Shown piece after piece: positions 7,948 to 16,324 of a stretch of DNA of 64,000 bases (the first letter of the stretch is position 1; each line of letters opens with the position of its first letter). Source of the stretch: Pseudaestuariivita atlantica. Its GTDB lineage: Bacteria; Pseudomonadota; Alphaproteobacteria; Rhodobacterales; Rhodobacteraceae. A program made the position numbers and the translations under genes. The notes beneath the pieces are model-generated. The model was not told the DNA's origin. It ran no database searches and saw only the letters and a program-made list of their open reading frames with translations. The stretch spans positions 1-64,000 of the forward strand of contig NZ_AQQZ01000006.1 in assembly GCF_001205715.1 (NCBI RefSeq), in the 5' to 3' direction.

Positions 7948-9432
7948 TCACAGCTTGATCCACGCGGTTTTCAGGTCGACGTATTTATCAAGCGCGTGCA
8001 GGGACTTGTCGCTTCCATTGCCCGATTGCTTCACGCCGCCCAGCGGCACGGTGCCGTCCGCCCCGCCATAGGTGTTGACGTGCACGACCCCGGCGCGCAG
8101 GCCCGCAACCATCCGGTGCGCCCGCGACAGCCCGCCGGTCCAGACCGCCCCGGCAAGGCCGAGCGGGCTGTCATTGGCAAGGCGCAGCGCCTCGTCTTCG
8201 GTAGTGAACGGGGTCACCGCCAGCATCGGGCCGAACACCTCTTCACGGAACAGGTGATGGTCGGGGCGGACGCCGGTGAAGATCGTGGGCGCCATGTAGG
8301 TCCCGCCCGTGTCGCGCAGGATCTGGTCGCCGCCGGTTGCGCAGGTCGCGCCCTCGGCCCGCGCGGTCGCGGCGAAATCGAGGTTGCGGGCCATTTGCGC
8401 CTCGGAATGCACGGCGCCGATCTGGGTGGAGGTCTGCAGGGGATCGCCGACGCGGAAGGCCTCTGCCTCGCGCACCAGCGCCGCGACGAAATCGTCGTGG
8501 ATCGAGGCTTCGACCAGCAGCCGCGCGCCCGCAATGCAGACCTGCCCGGAATTGCGGAAGATGCCCGCCGCCGACACGCGCGCGGCCTCGTCCAGATCAG
8601 GCGCATCGGCGAAAACCACGTTGGGCGACTTGCCCCCAAGTTCGAGGTAGCAGCGCTTGAGGTTCGACGCCGCCGACGCCTCCAGCAGTTTGCGCCCCGT
8701 TGCACCCGACCCGGTGAAGACCAGCACGTCCACGTCCATCGAGCGCGCCAGCGCATCGCCCGCCCCTGCCCCGTCGCCGGTGACGACGTTCAGCACACCC
8801 GGCGGCAAACCGGCCTCAAGCGCCAGTTCGGCCAGTCGCAGCAAGGAAAGCGAGGCGCTCTCGGACGGTTTCAGAACCACCGAATTGCCCATCGCCAGCG
8901 CGGGCGCGAGTTTCCACGCGCCGATCATCAGCGGGAAGTTCCACGGCACGATGGCCCCCACCACGCCCACCGGCGCGCGATGGATCAGGCCAAGGGTATC
9001 CGGGGCGGTCGGCGCGATTTCTCCGTACACCTTGTCGAGCGCTTCGGCGTAGTACCGGATCGTGCCCGCGGCCGAGAGCGGTTCGGCCTTGAACGCCATC
9101 CCGATCTCGGTCCCGTTGTCGCGCACGCCAAGCACGGCGAGCGACAGCGCCTCGGCCTCGATCAGGTCCGCCCAGCGATGCAGCACCGCCTTCCGCGCGG
9201 CAGGAGGTTGCGCGGCCCAGCGTCCATCCTCGAACGCCGCGCGGGCCGAGGCGACGGCGCGGGCGACGTCCTCTGCCCCGCCACTTGCAATCGTCGTCAA
9301 GTGCGATCCGTCTATCGGGGAGATGACATCCAGCGTTGCGCCATCCACTGCTGCCACGCGCGCGCCATCGATCAGGTGGCCCTGCGCGGCAACGGGCCGC
9401 GCACGCTCTTTATCGATGTCGGATTGCTGCAT
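7948..9432 (-). CDS. NAD(P)-dependent aldehyde dehydrogenase
   Basis: This 494-residue protein is a normal-length ALDH-superfamily enzyme. The cofactor region reads VVGAIVPWNFPLMIG, the general-base glutamate lies in LELGGKSP (E264) and the catalytic cysteine in NSGQVCIAG (C299). It oxidises an aldehyde to its acid using NAD(P)+. The sequence is closest in feel to gamma-glutamyl-aminobutyraldehyde or betaine-aldehyde type enzymes (PuuC/BetB-like), but the substrate is not certain. It is divergent from aroQ and immediately precedes the TPR-glycosyltransferase on the same strand, so the two are probably co-transcribed although no pathway link is obvious. Confidence 0.88.
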   Translation of the reverse strand: MQQSDIDKERARPVAAQGHLIDGARVAAVDGATLDVISPIDGSHLTTIASGGAEDVARAVASARAAFEDGRWAAQPPAARKAVLHRWADLIEAEALSLAVLGVRDNGTEIGMAFKAEPLSAAGTIRYYAEALDKVYGEIAPTAPDTLGLIHRAPVGVVGAIVPWNFPLMIGAWKLAPALAMGNSVVLKPSESASLSLLRLAELALEAGLPPGVLNVVTGDGAGAGDALARSMDVDVLVFTGSGATGRKLLEASAASNLKRCYLELGGKSPNVVFADAPDLDEAARVSAAGIFRNSGQVCIAGARLLVEASIHDDFVAALVREAEAFRVGDPLQTSTQIGAVHSEAQMARNLDFAATARAEGATCATGGDQILRDTGGTYMAPTIFTGVRPDHHLFREEVFGPMLAVTPFTTEDEALRLANDSPLGLAGAVWTGGLSRAHRMVAGLRAGVVHVNTYGGADGTVPLGGVKQSGNGSDKSLHALDKYVDLKTAWIKL

Positions 9433-9602
9433 TTTTTTCCCCGGTCTTCGTGCGCCACCCGACCCTACCGCGCCTCATGCGTCAAGCCCCTTGCACAGCG
9501 ATGCAACATCCCCGCAACGCCTGCCGTTCGATGCATGCGCAACGTCTGGACAGCGACCGTGCAGGCGTTTAGAACCACGCGACGCCGGGGTAAAAAGACG
9601 TT

Positions 9603-10046
9603 ATGCAGTCGATCCTTATATTGAATGGACCGAACCTGAACCTGCTTGGGCAGCGTCAGCCGGAAATCTATGGCCGCACCACGCTCGACGACATCCGCGA
9701 GATGTGTACCGAGCATGCGCAGACCCTTGGCATCGAGATCGAGTTCGAACAGTCCAACCACGAAGGCGCACTGATCGACCGGATCCACCAGTCTAAGGCC
9801 CTGCATGACGGGATCGTGCTGAACGCGGGTGCCTATACGCACACCTCGTGGGCGTTGCACGATGCGGTTGCATCGGTCGAGTTGCCCACCATCGAATTGC
9901 ACCTCAGCAATGTCCACGCGCGCGAGCCGTTCCGGCACCATTCGTGCCTCGCCCCTGTGGTGATCGGTCTCATTTGCGGATTCGGCGCAAATGGCTATCG
10001 CCTCGCCATGGATGCGATGTATAGCTGGCTTGAGGACAGTGCATGA
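9603..10046 (+). CDS. aroQ: 3-dehydroquinate dehydratase, type II
   Basis: This 147-residue protein is the usual size for type II dehydroquinase, the third step of the shikimate pathway (3-dehydroquinate to 3-dehydroshikimate) in the cytoplasm. Visible motifs are NGPNLNLLGQRQPEIYG, with the catalytic tyrosine (Y23) in the flexible lid, FEQSNHEG, LNAGAYTHTS and IELHLSNVHAREPFRH. The ORF overlaps the next gene by ATGA, so aroQ and the luxR-type gene are translationally coupled. That is an unusual partner for a biosynthetic enzyme. Confidence 0.96.
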   Translation: MQSILILNGPNLNLLGQRQPEIYGRTTLDDIREMCTEHAQTLGIEIEFEQSNHEGALIDRIHQSKALHDGIVLNAGAYTHTSWALHDAVASVELPTIELHLSNVHAREPFRHHSCLAPVVIGLICGFGANGYRLAMDAMYSWLEDSA

Positions 10047-10804
10047 AAACCAACCTCCGCCAGTACCTGATCGACATCACCAACGCTCCCTCCATCGAAG
10101 AGATGTGGGAGCTGCACGTGCGCGTGATGGGTGAATACGGGTTCGACCGGCTGCTGTATGGGTTCACCAACTTCCGGACCGAGCACTCGCTGGGCGACCC
10201 GAACGACTTCCTGCTGCTGACGAACCACAATCCAGAATACATGGACGGGTTCATCAAGCAGGGCTTCTTTTCCGACGCGCCGATGGTGAAATGGGCGCTG
10301 GAGAATGACGGCGCGCAAAGCTGGCGCTGGATGGCCGAGGTCGCGGCCTCGGGCGCGGTGTCGCCGAAGATGGCCAAGGTGATCGAGTTCAACCGCGACA
10401 TGCAGGTGATCGCCGGCTACACGATCAGCTTCAAATCGGTCTCGCCCCGGTCCAAGGGCGCCATCGCGCTGACTGCCAAGCCGGGCATCAGCCAGGACGA
10501 CGTCGATGCGATCTGGGCCGAGTCGGGCACCGACCTGATCGTGATGAACAACGTCGCGCACCTGAAGATCCTCAACCTGCCCTTCCATGTGTCGGGCCGG
10601 ACGCTGACGAAGCGGCAGCTGGAAGCGCTGCAATGGGTGGGCGACGGCAAGACGATGCAGGATATCGCGACCATCATGGGCCTCACGCAGGCCACGGTGG
10701 AAAAGCACCTGCGGCTTGCCCGCGACGCGCTGGACGTGGAAACGACCGCGCAGGCCGTTTTGAAAGCCGCGTTCCAGAACCAGATGTACCTCGTCGATCG
10801 CTGA
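10043..10804 (+). CDS. LuxR-type regulator with autoinducer-binding domain (LuxR solo)
   Basis: This 253-residue protein has an N-terminal autoinducer-binding-like domain (about residues 15-165; GFDRLLYGF, then a W-rich segment SWRWM) and a C-terminal LuxR helix-turn-helix (LTKRQLEALQWVGDGKTMQDIA, then QATVEKHLRLARDAL). The family binds acyl-homoserine lactones or related ligands and controls transcription. No luxI-type synthase gene is present nearby, so this is a LuxR solo as far as the window shows. It overlaps aroQ by ATGA. An 18-bp perfect palindrome follows 5 bases after the stop. Confidence 0.9.
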   Translation: MKTNLRQYLIDITNAPSIEEMWELHVRVMGEYGFDRLLYGFTNFRTEHSLGDPNDFLLLTNHNPEYMDGFIKQGFFSDAPMVKWALENDGAQSWRWMAEVAASGAVSPKMAKVIEFNRDMQVIAGYTISFKSVSPRSKGAIALTAKPGISQDDVDAIWAESGTDLIVMNNVAHLKILNLPFHVSGRTLTKRQLEALQWVGDGKTMQDIATIMGLTQATVEKHLRLARDALDVETTAQAVLKAAFQNQMYLVDR

Positions 10805-10809
10805 TTTGG

Positions 10810-10827
10810 GCCCGATTCGAATCGGGC
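10810..10827. repeat. 18-bp perfect palindrome after the luxR-type gene
   Basis: GCCCGATTCGAATCGGGC is its own reverse complement and begins 5 bases after the regulator stop codon. It has no T-tract, so it is a weak terminator at best. LuxR-type proteins bind palindromes of about 18-20 bp, so autoregulation is possible. That is inference only. Confidence 0.5.
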
Positions 10828-11027
10828 TGCGCCGAAAGTGGGAATTCCCGCGCCGAATTCCCCTCGACAAAACTGACCAAGGGTAAGGAATTCCAGCATA
10901 GCGCCGGATTCGCTTTTTGGCATCTGCCCCGAATCGACATTTTTGTTTGCCATTCAATCGCTTGATTGCCCCGGTCAAACCGCTTTGAGCGGGTGGAAAT
11001 CCCCGAAGGTACGGAATCCCCTACTGT

Positions 11028-11056
11028 TTGACGTAGCGTCCAATTGGCACTGTGAT
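11028..11056 (+). promoter_or_regulatory. Probable sigma-70-type promoter
   Basis: TTGACG at 11028-11033 is followed by exactly 17 bases and then TGTGAT at 11051-11056. The -35 matches consensus at 5 of 6 positions and the -10 at 4 of 6. Transcription would begin near 11063 and run to the terminator at 11242-11271. Confidence 0.5.
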
Positions 11057-11062
11057 GTTGTT

Positions 11063-11271
11063 CCGTGAGTGGTGGCTTTGGCCTGGAACGCTGGGTCCGA
11101 CCCTTCTGATTTGAAGGCACTGGGGCTCATCTACCGGGAAACCGGCGTCGGTCTTGAGGTGAATTACCATCGAAAGGCCGACATCAATTCGAGCTGCTCT
11201 GCCTCATCCCCAACGTTCGGGGCAGCTTCGTAAGGGAACGGCGCAGGCTCCGGGAGCCTGCGTCGTTTTTT
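11063..11271 (+). ncRNA. Candidate structured non-coding RNA (about 209 nt)
   Basis: No ORF of useful length fills the 543 bases between the luxR-type gene and the next gene. This segment has a promoter-like element upstream, several hairpins and a strong terminator. The hairpins include a 9-bp stem, GTCGGTCTT (11147-11155) with AAGGCCGAC (11174-11182), and CCCC-AACGTTC-GGGG (11208-11222) nested in AGCTG/CAGCT. A GGGTCCGACCC hairpin recalls 6S RNA, but the neighbours (aroQ-luxR) do not match the zapA-ssrS order usual for 6S, so I do not call it 6S. A 54-codon GTG frame (11069-11233) also fits the unit. It has no ribosome-binding site and poor third-position GC, so RNA is preferred. Confidence 0.5.
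11242..11271 (+). terminator. Rho-independent terminator
   Basis: A perfect 9-bp stem, CGCAGGCTC (11242-11250) with GAGCCTGCG (11254-11262), has a 3-base loop and is followed closely by six T (11266-11271). It closes the transcription unit that begins near 11063. Confidence 0.85.
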
Positions 11272-11347
11272 ATGGTGGGTGCACGGTCCGGTTTCGGTCT
11301 GTCGAATTTGCAGTGAACCCACCGGCCGCTTTGCGCGTAGGTCCCGC

Positions 11348-12004
11348 ATGACCGATGCCGAAAACCAAGCCCCCCTGCTCGTGATGGGCGCGACCGAAGG
11401 CATCGGCAGGTGCGTCGTGCTCGAAGCCATGGAACGCGACCTGCCCGTGCGCGCCTTTGCCCGCGGGATCGATCCCGGAACCGCCCGTCCGGGATTCGAA
11501 CCCGTTCAGGGCGACGCCCTTAGCGCCGGCGACGTGCGCCGCGCGGTGGCCGGTAGCCGCGCCGTCATCGTGGCCCTCGGCATCACCGAACGCCTGTCGA
11601 TGCTCTGGGAGAAAGAGACGCTGTTCTCCCGTTCGGCGCATGTCCTCGTCGAGGCGATGGCAGCAGAGGGCGTGAAACGTGTGGTCGTTGTCACCGGGTT
11701 CGGCGCGGGCCGGTCGCGGACCGCGATGAGCGGTCTGGAGCGGCTGGGACATGGCGCGCTGCTGGGCCGTGTCTATGCCGACAAGACCCGGCAAGAGGAG
11801 ATCGTGATGGCTAGTGGGCTCGACTGGACCATCGCGCGCCCCGTGATCCTGCGCAACGGCGATACCGGTCGCCTGCCGCGCGTGCTGCGCGATCCCGCGC
11901 ATTGGCGCAACGGTCTGGTCGGGCGGCGCGAGGTCGCGCGGTATCTGGTCTCATCCGCGCTTGACCCGACGGATATCGGCGCGGATGTCGTGCTGACCCG
12001 CTAG
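11348..12004 (+). CDS. NAD(P)-binding oxidoreductase (BLVRB/atypical SDR-like)
   Basis: This 218-residue protein begins at the ATG at 11348. It has a nucleotide-binding start (LLVMGATEGIG, a G-x-x-G-x-x-G variant), the D-A-L after the third strand, a VIVALG stretch and KRVVVVTGFGAG, all typical of NAD(P)H-binding Rossmann proteins of the flavin-reductase/biliverdin-reductase-B type. The substrate is unknown. The gene stands alone and is followed by a bidirectional terminator shared with tsf. Confidence 0.75.
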   Translation: MTDAENQAPLLVMGATEGIGRCVVLEAMERDLPVRAFARGIDPGTARPGFEPVQGDALSAGDVRRAVAGSRAVIVALGITERLSMLWEKETLFSRSAHVLVEAMAAEGVKRVVVVTGFGAGRSRTAMSGLERLGHGALLGRVYADKTRQEEIVMASGLDWTIARPVILRNGDTGRLPRVLRDPAHWRNGLVGRREVARYLVSSALDPTDIGADVVLTR

Positions 12005-12021
12005 CGCCGCGTCGACAAAGA

Positions 12022-12048
12022 AAAACCCCGGCGCGAGGCCGGGGTTTT
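12022..12048. terminator. Bidirectional rho-independent terminator
   Basis: AAAACCCCGGC (12022-12032) pairs with GCCGGGGTTTT (12038-12048) across a 5-base loop, giving an A-rich side and a T-rich side. It serves the oxidoreductase gene on the plus strand and tsf on the minus strand. Confidence 0.9.
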
Positions 12049-12070
12049 CCTGATAGCTGTGAAGGAAGGC

Positions 12071-12946
12071 TCAGCCGCCCATGGTCTTGGCGACCTCGGC
12101 TGCGAAATCCTCTTCCTTCTTCTCGATCCCTTCGCCCACTTCCATGCGGATGTAGCCGGTGATCTCGACGCCCGCGTTCTTCGCGGCCTGTTCGACGGTG
12201 TTGTCGGGGTCGATCACGAAAGCCTGGCCCAAGAGGGTGACTTCCGAGAAGAACTTCTTCATCCGGCCGACGATCATCTTCTCGATCACGTTGTCGGGCT
12301 TGCCCGACTCGCGCGCCTGCTCGGTCAGGACGTTCTTTTCACGCTCGACCACGGCGGGGTCCAGGTCGGCCTCGCCCAACGATTGCGGGTTGGCGGCGGC
12401 GATGTGCATCGCGACCTGCTTGCCGAACGCCTCGTTGTCGCCCGACAGGGCCACCAGCACGCCGATCTTGCCCATGCCGGGCGCGGCGGCGTTGTGCACG
12501 TAGGACACGACCGAACCGCCTTCGACCACCGCCATGCGGCGGACCGACATGTTCTCGCCAATCGTGGCGATGGCGTCGGTCACGGTTGCCTCGACGGTCT
12601 TGCCGCCCATGTCCGCCTGTTTCAGCGCGTCGATATCCGACACGCCAAGCGCGGCATCTGCGATGCCCGACACCATCGACTGGAAGTCGGCGTTCTTGGC
12701 GACGAAGTCGGTTTCGGCGTTGACCTCGACCGCGACACCGCGGCCCCCGTCGACCTTGACGGCCACGAGGCCCTCGGCCGCGACGCGGCCCGATTTCTTG
12801 GCGGCCTTGGCAAGGCCCTTGGTGCGAAGCCAGTCGATGGCGGCCTCGATGTCGCCGTCATTCTCGGTCAGCGCCTTCTTGGCATCCATCATGCCCGCGC
12901 CGGTCATTTCGCGCAGTTCTTTCACCTGTGCGGCTGTGATCGCCAT
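12071..12946 (-). CDS. tsf: Translation elongation factor Ts
   Basis: This 291-residue protein is full-length EF-Ts, the guanine-nucleotide exchange factor for EF-Tu. The N-terminal UBA-like part reads [19 protein letters not shown] and the conserved EF-Tu-contact motif TDFVAKN is at residues 79-85. It lies 87 bases downstream of rpsB in the universal rpsB-tsf order. The gap contains a GC-rich hairpin (GGGAG...CTCCC) that may lower readthrough. A strong terminator follows. Confidence 0.98.
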   Translation of the reverse strand: MAITAAQVKELREMTGAGMMDAKKALTENDGDIEAAIDWLRTKGLAKAAKKSGRVAAEGLVAVKVDGGRGVAVEVNAETDFVAKNADFQSMVSGIADAALGVSDIDALKQADMGGKTVEATVTDAIATIGENMSVRRMAVVEGGSVVSYVHNAAAPGMGKIGVLVALSGDNEAFGKQVAMHIAAANPQSLGEADLDPAVVEREKNVLTEQARESGKPDNVIEKMIVGRMKKFFSEVTLLGQAFVIDPDNTVEQAAKNAGVEITGYIRMEVGEGIEKKEEDFAAEVAKTMGG

Positions 12947-13033
12947 GTCGGCTCTCCTCGTCGTCTTTTTGATGATGGTGGGAGCAGGCCCCTGCCCGCT
13001 CCCGTCATGTCTTTGTGACCGTCAGGGACGGTC

Positions 13034-13840
13034 TCAGGCTTCGGCCGTGGTCTCTTCCTCGGCGGCTGCGGCAGGGGCGTCTTCGCCCGCATCAGCCACG
13101 GCCTCTTCTTCCATGCCCTCTTCCATCGCGCCCAGGTCGACGCCTGCGGCGCCCAGCTGGGCCGACATGCCCTCGATCGCCGCGCGGCTGGCGAGGTCGC
13201 AGTACAGCGCAATGGCGCGGGCCGCGTCGTCGTTGCCGGGGATGATGTAATCCACGCCGTCGGGCGAGCAGTTGGTGTCGACGACGGCCACGACCGGGAT
13301 GCCCAGCTTGTTGGCTTCCTGCACGGCCAGCGCTTCCTTGCGCACGTCGATCACGAACAGCAGGTCGGGGATGCCGCCCATTTCGCGGATGCCGCCCAGC
13401 GACGCCTGCAGCTTGGCCTGGTCACGCTCCATGCCCAGACGCTCTTTCTTGGTCAGGCCCTCGGCGCCGTCGTTCAGCTTCTCGTCAATCGCGTTCAGGC
13501 GGTTGATCGATTGCGACACGGTTTTCCAGTTGGTGAGCGTGCCGCCCAGCCAGCGGTGGTTCATGTAGTATTGCGCGCATTTCTCGGCGGCCTCGGCGAC
13601 GGGGCCCGAGGCCTGGCGCTTGGTGCCGACGAACAGGACGCGACCGCCCTTGCCCACGGTGTCCGAGATCACCTTGAGCGCCTGGTCCAGCATCGGGACC
13701 GTCTGGGTGAGGTCCATGATGTGGATGCCGTTGCGCGAGCCGTAGATGAACTCGCCCATGCGGGGATTCCAGCGTTGGGTCTGGTGACCAAAGTGAACGC
13801 CAGCTTCCAGAAGCTGGCGCATCGAGAATTCGACTGCCAT
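13034..13840 (-). CDS. rpsB: 30S ribosomal protein S2
   Basis: This 268-residue protein is ribosomal protein S2, which sits on the small subunit and is needed for recruitment of S1. Clear family stretches include [31 protein letters not shown] and [20 protein letters not shown]. The C-terminal 40 residues are a low-complexity Ala/Glu tail, common in alphaproteobacteria. The gene heads the rpsB-tsf operon. Confidence 0.98.
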   Translation of the reverse strand: MAVEFSMRQLLEAGVHFGHQTQRWNPRMGEFIYGSRNGIHIMDLTQTVPMLDQALKVISDTVGKGGRVLFVGTKRQASGPVAEAAEKCAQYYMNHRWLGGTLTNWKTVSQSINRLNAIDEKLNDGAEGLTKKERLGMERDQAKLQASLGGIREMGGIPDLLFVIDVRKEALAVQEANKLGIPVVAVVDTNCSPDGVDYIIPGNDDAARAIALYCDLASRAAIEGMSAQLGAAGVDLGAMEEGMEEEAVADAGEDAPAAAAEEETTAEA

Positions 13841-13999
13841 TGCAGGTCCTTTCCGGTTTCAACCTCGGTCCGCGCATTCGGGGCTGTTGCCCCAACCGGT
13901 GGACCGATGGGGATGTCTCCCCCACCCGCCCGACACGGACCTGTGGATTTCGTGTGCGCGCCTTACCGCCGATGGCGCGCATGCGCAACCCCCGCCGTG
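13841..13999 (-). promoter_or_regulatory. rpsB leader region with hairpin
   Basis: The 5' leader of rpsB contains a GGGGC-AACA-GCCCC hairpin (13880-13893, read on the minus strand) about 40 bases before the start codon. Ribosomal-protein leaders are often autoregulated, but I cannot match this one to a known S2-binding leader. No ORF is present. Confidence 0.35.
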
Positions 14000-14032
14000 G
14001 CGAGGCCGCCCGTCAGGGCGGATGAGCGGCCC
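14000..14032. repeat. Dispersed palindromic repeat, copy 1
   Basis: The core GGCCGCCCGTCAGGGCGGA contains the hairpin CCGCCC-GTCA-GGGCGG and is flanked by further GGCC pairing. It abuts the 3' end of the HupE-like gene (stop at 14034-14036). Copies 2 and 3 are at 19231-19261 and 32741-32771. Confidence 0.75.
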
Positions 14033-14033
14033 C

Positions 14034-15332
14034 TTACAGCAGGACGCGCTCGATCACCCACCACACGCCGACCAGCCCGATCAGGGCCGAGGCCGGGATC
14101 TCCACCGACCGGCGATAGGCCTCGTTGTCCCAGCTGACCATCGCGCCCGCGCAAAGCGCGCAAAGCGCCGAGGCGGCGGCGAACAGCAGGCCGAGGTCAG
14201 CGAAATCGAGGCCCGGCACCGCCGCGTTCAGCGCGAAGGCGACCGCCGGGACGGCGATCACCGCCGCCACGAGGTAGCCAAGCGCCAGCGGCCGTCCGGC
14301 ATCGCCGCGCCCCGCCTCGCGCATCGCGATCCGGCACAGGACCCACGCCACGACGATCACCGTGATCTGGCCAAGCTCCACGCCGATATTGAACCCGATC
14401 AGCGCCGACACGAAATGCCCCGGCGGCAGGCCGAACTCGCTGAGAACGCTGGCAAAGCCCAGCCCGTGCAACAGCCCGAACCCGAAGATCACGAAGGGCC
14501 GCCATCGGTTCAGCCCGTCGGTGAACATGTTCTCGAACGCGACATAGGCGATCGACAGCGCGATCAGCGGCTCCACGATTGACCCCGGAACCTCCACGAT
14601 CTTCAGCGCGCCAAGCGCCAGCGTGACCGTGTGCGCCACGGTGAAAAGGCTGATCTGGATCAGCAGGGGCCGCAGCGCGGGCGTCAGGAAGAACAGCCCC
14701 AGCACGAACAGGATATGGTCGAGACCCTTCGGCAGGATGTGGTCATACCCCACGGGAATGTATTCGAAAAACGTGGCCCCCCAGCCCTTGTCGATCCCGC
14801 CGTCCAGCGGGATCGGCTCGCTGGTTTCACCCCCGGCAAGGTAGCCGGTAAAGGGGTCGTCCACCGCCTGCTGGCGCAGGATCATGGCGCCCCAGCCCGC
14901 GGGCCAGGTCACGGTGAGCGATTGCGCCCCGGCCGGGACGCTGCCGGTCAGCGTGAGGGTCGAATCGCGGGCGAGATCGACATTGCCCACCGGCGCGACC
15001 TCGACATTGTCGAGCGTCAGGGCCACGGGCGCGTCGCCCGCGGTCACGATCAGCTTGTCCTGCATGGCCGGGAACGCCTCGCGCACCCGCGCGGCCAGCG
15101 CCTCGGGGTCGAGCGCGCGCGCGGCGTCATAGGCCTCGGCCCGGTCGCTGTCATTGGTATCGGCCAGCCCGTCGAGGTCGACCCCGGCCACCAGCGCCTC
15201 GGCGCTCATCTGCAGTTGCAGCGACATCCGGCCATCGGCGACGCTCAGATCGCCGATCGCGGGCCGCACTTCGTGGGCCGACGCGGCGCCTGCCCAGACC
15301 ATCATCAGAATTGCCAGCAATCGCAGCAACAT
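14034..15332 (-). CDS. HupE/UreJ-family integral membrane protein
   Basis: This 432-residue protein begins at the ATG at 15332 with the ribosome-binding site CGGGAGG upstream; the frame is open further but unlikely to be coding. It has a signal peptide ending ...AGAASA|HEVRP, a periplasmic beta-rich part of about 170 residues, and then seven or so transmembrane helices that include the HupE/UreJ signature GLDHILFVLGLFFL. Family members are linked to nickel or cobalt uptake or to unknown membrane tasks, but no hydrogenase or urease genes are in the window. It is divergent from psuK. The dispersed palindrome lies right after its stop. Confidence 0.8.
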   Translation of the reverse strand: MLLRLLAILMMVWAGAASAHEVRPAIGDLSVADGRMSLQLQMSAEALVAGVDLDGLADTNDSDRAEAYDAARALDPEALAARVREAFPAMQDKLIVTAGDAPVALTLDNVEVAPVGNVDLARDSTLTLTGSVPAGAQSLTVTWPAGWGAMILRQQAVDDPFTGYLAGGETSEPIPLDGGIDKGWGATFFEYIPVGYDHILPKGLDHILFVLGLFFLTPALRPLLIQISLFTVAHTVTLALGALKIVEVPGSIVEPLIALSIAYVAFENMFTDGLNRWRPFVIFGFGLLHGLGFASVLSEFGLPPGHFVSALIGFNIGVELGQITVIVVAWVLCRIAMREAGRGDAGRPLALGYLVAAVIAVPAVAFALNAAVPGLDFADLGLLFAAASALCALCAGAMVSWDNEAYRRSVEIPASALIGLVGVWWVIERVLL

Positions 15333-15430
15333 CACGTGCCTCCCGGTTCGTCTCTTCCTTGGGTTAGACATCACTCCGCACCCGGCGGCAAGCGCTTGCA
15401 CACGGCGACGCGGAGGTTCACAACCGCCAC

Positions 15431-16324
15431 ATGGCATCCAACCCCGATATCCTGTGCATCGGCTCCGTCCTGTGGGACGTGATCGGCCGTTCGGCCAGCC
15501 ACATGCGGCAGGGATCGGACGTGCCGGGGCGCATCACCCGCTTGCCCGGCGGGGTCGCTCTCAACATCGCGATGACGCTGGCGCGCTTCGGCCTGCACCC
15601 GGCCCTTCTGAGCGCCGTGGGCCGGGATGCCGAGGGCGATGAGCTTGTCGCCTCCTGCGCCCAGCTCGGCCTCGACACGACCCACCTCTACCGCTCCGAC
15701 GACCTGCCGACCGACCGCTACATGGCCGTCGAAGGCGCGAACGGCCTGATCGCCGCCATCGCCGACGCCCATTCCCTCGAAGCCGCCGGGTCCAAGATCC
15801 TGCGCCCGTTGACGTCCGGCCCCCTCGGCAGCACGGACGCACCCTATGACGGCCCCGTCGCGCTCGACGGGAACCTGACCTTGCGCCTGCTGACCGAGAT
15901 CGCCGAAAGCCCGGCCTTCGCCGCCGCGCGCCTCTACGTGGCACCGGCTTCACCCGGCAAGGCCGAGCGCCTGTCGCCCTTCGTCAGCCACACGCGCGGC
16001 CAGCTGTTTCTGAACCTCGAAGAGGCGAACCTGCTCTGCCAGGCCCGCCACACCACGTCCGAGGCCGCGGCCGAGGCGCTTCTGAACCGCGGCGCCGCGC
16101 GCGTGCTGGTGACGAACGGTCCCAACGCCGCCTGCGATGGCAGCGCCGCGGGCCTTGTCACCGGCCAGCCGCCCGAGGTGCTGGTGACCCGCGTGACCGG
16201 CGCGGGCGACACCTTCATGGCTGCCCATATCGCGGCGGAACTGCGGGGCGAGGACCGGGCGACCGCGCTCGACACCGCGCTGCAGGCCGCCGCGCACTAC
16301 GTTTCCGGAGACACCTCCCTATGA
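15431..16324 (+). CDS. psuK: PfkB-family sugar kinase, probable pseudouridine kinase
   Basis: This 297-residue PfkB-type kinase has the N-terminal glycine-rich motif (RLPGGVALNIAMTLARFGL) and the C-terminal active-site motif VTGAGDTFMAAHIAAE with the catalytic aspartate. PfkB enzymes phosphorylate sugars or nucleosides with ATP. The ATGA overlap with psuG (the pseudouridine-5'-phosphate glycosidase) strongly suggests that this kinase converts pseudouridine to pseudouridine 5'-phosphate. The start is the ATG at 15431. Confidence 0.85.
   Translation: MASNPDILCIGSVLWDVIGRSASHMRQGSDVPGRITRLPGGVALNIAMTLARFGLHPALLSAVGRDAEGDELVASCAQLGLDTTHLYRSDDLPTDRYMAVEGANGLIAAIADAHSLEAAGSKILRPLTSGPLGSTDAPYDGPVALDGNLTLRLLTEIAESPAFAAARLYVAPASPGKAERLSPFVSHTRGQLFLNLEEANLLCQARHTTSEAAAEALLNRGAARVLVTNGPNAACDGSAAGLVTGQPPEVLVTRVTGAGDTFMAAHIAAELRGEDRATALDTALQAAAHYVSGDTSL

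Noticed and set aside
11063-11271. 6S RNA
   Set aside because: A GGGTCCGACCC hairpin is suggestive, but the neighbours do not match the usual zapA-ssrS order and I cannot complete the closing stem and central bubble. Kept only as an unassigned structured RNA.
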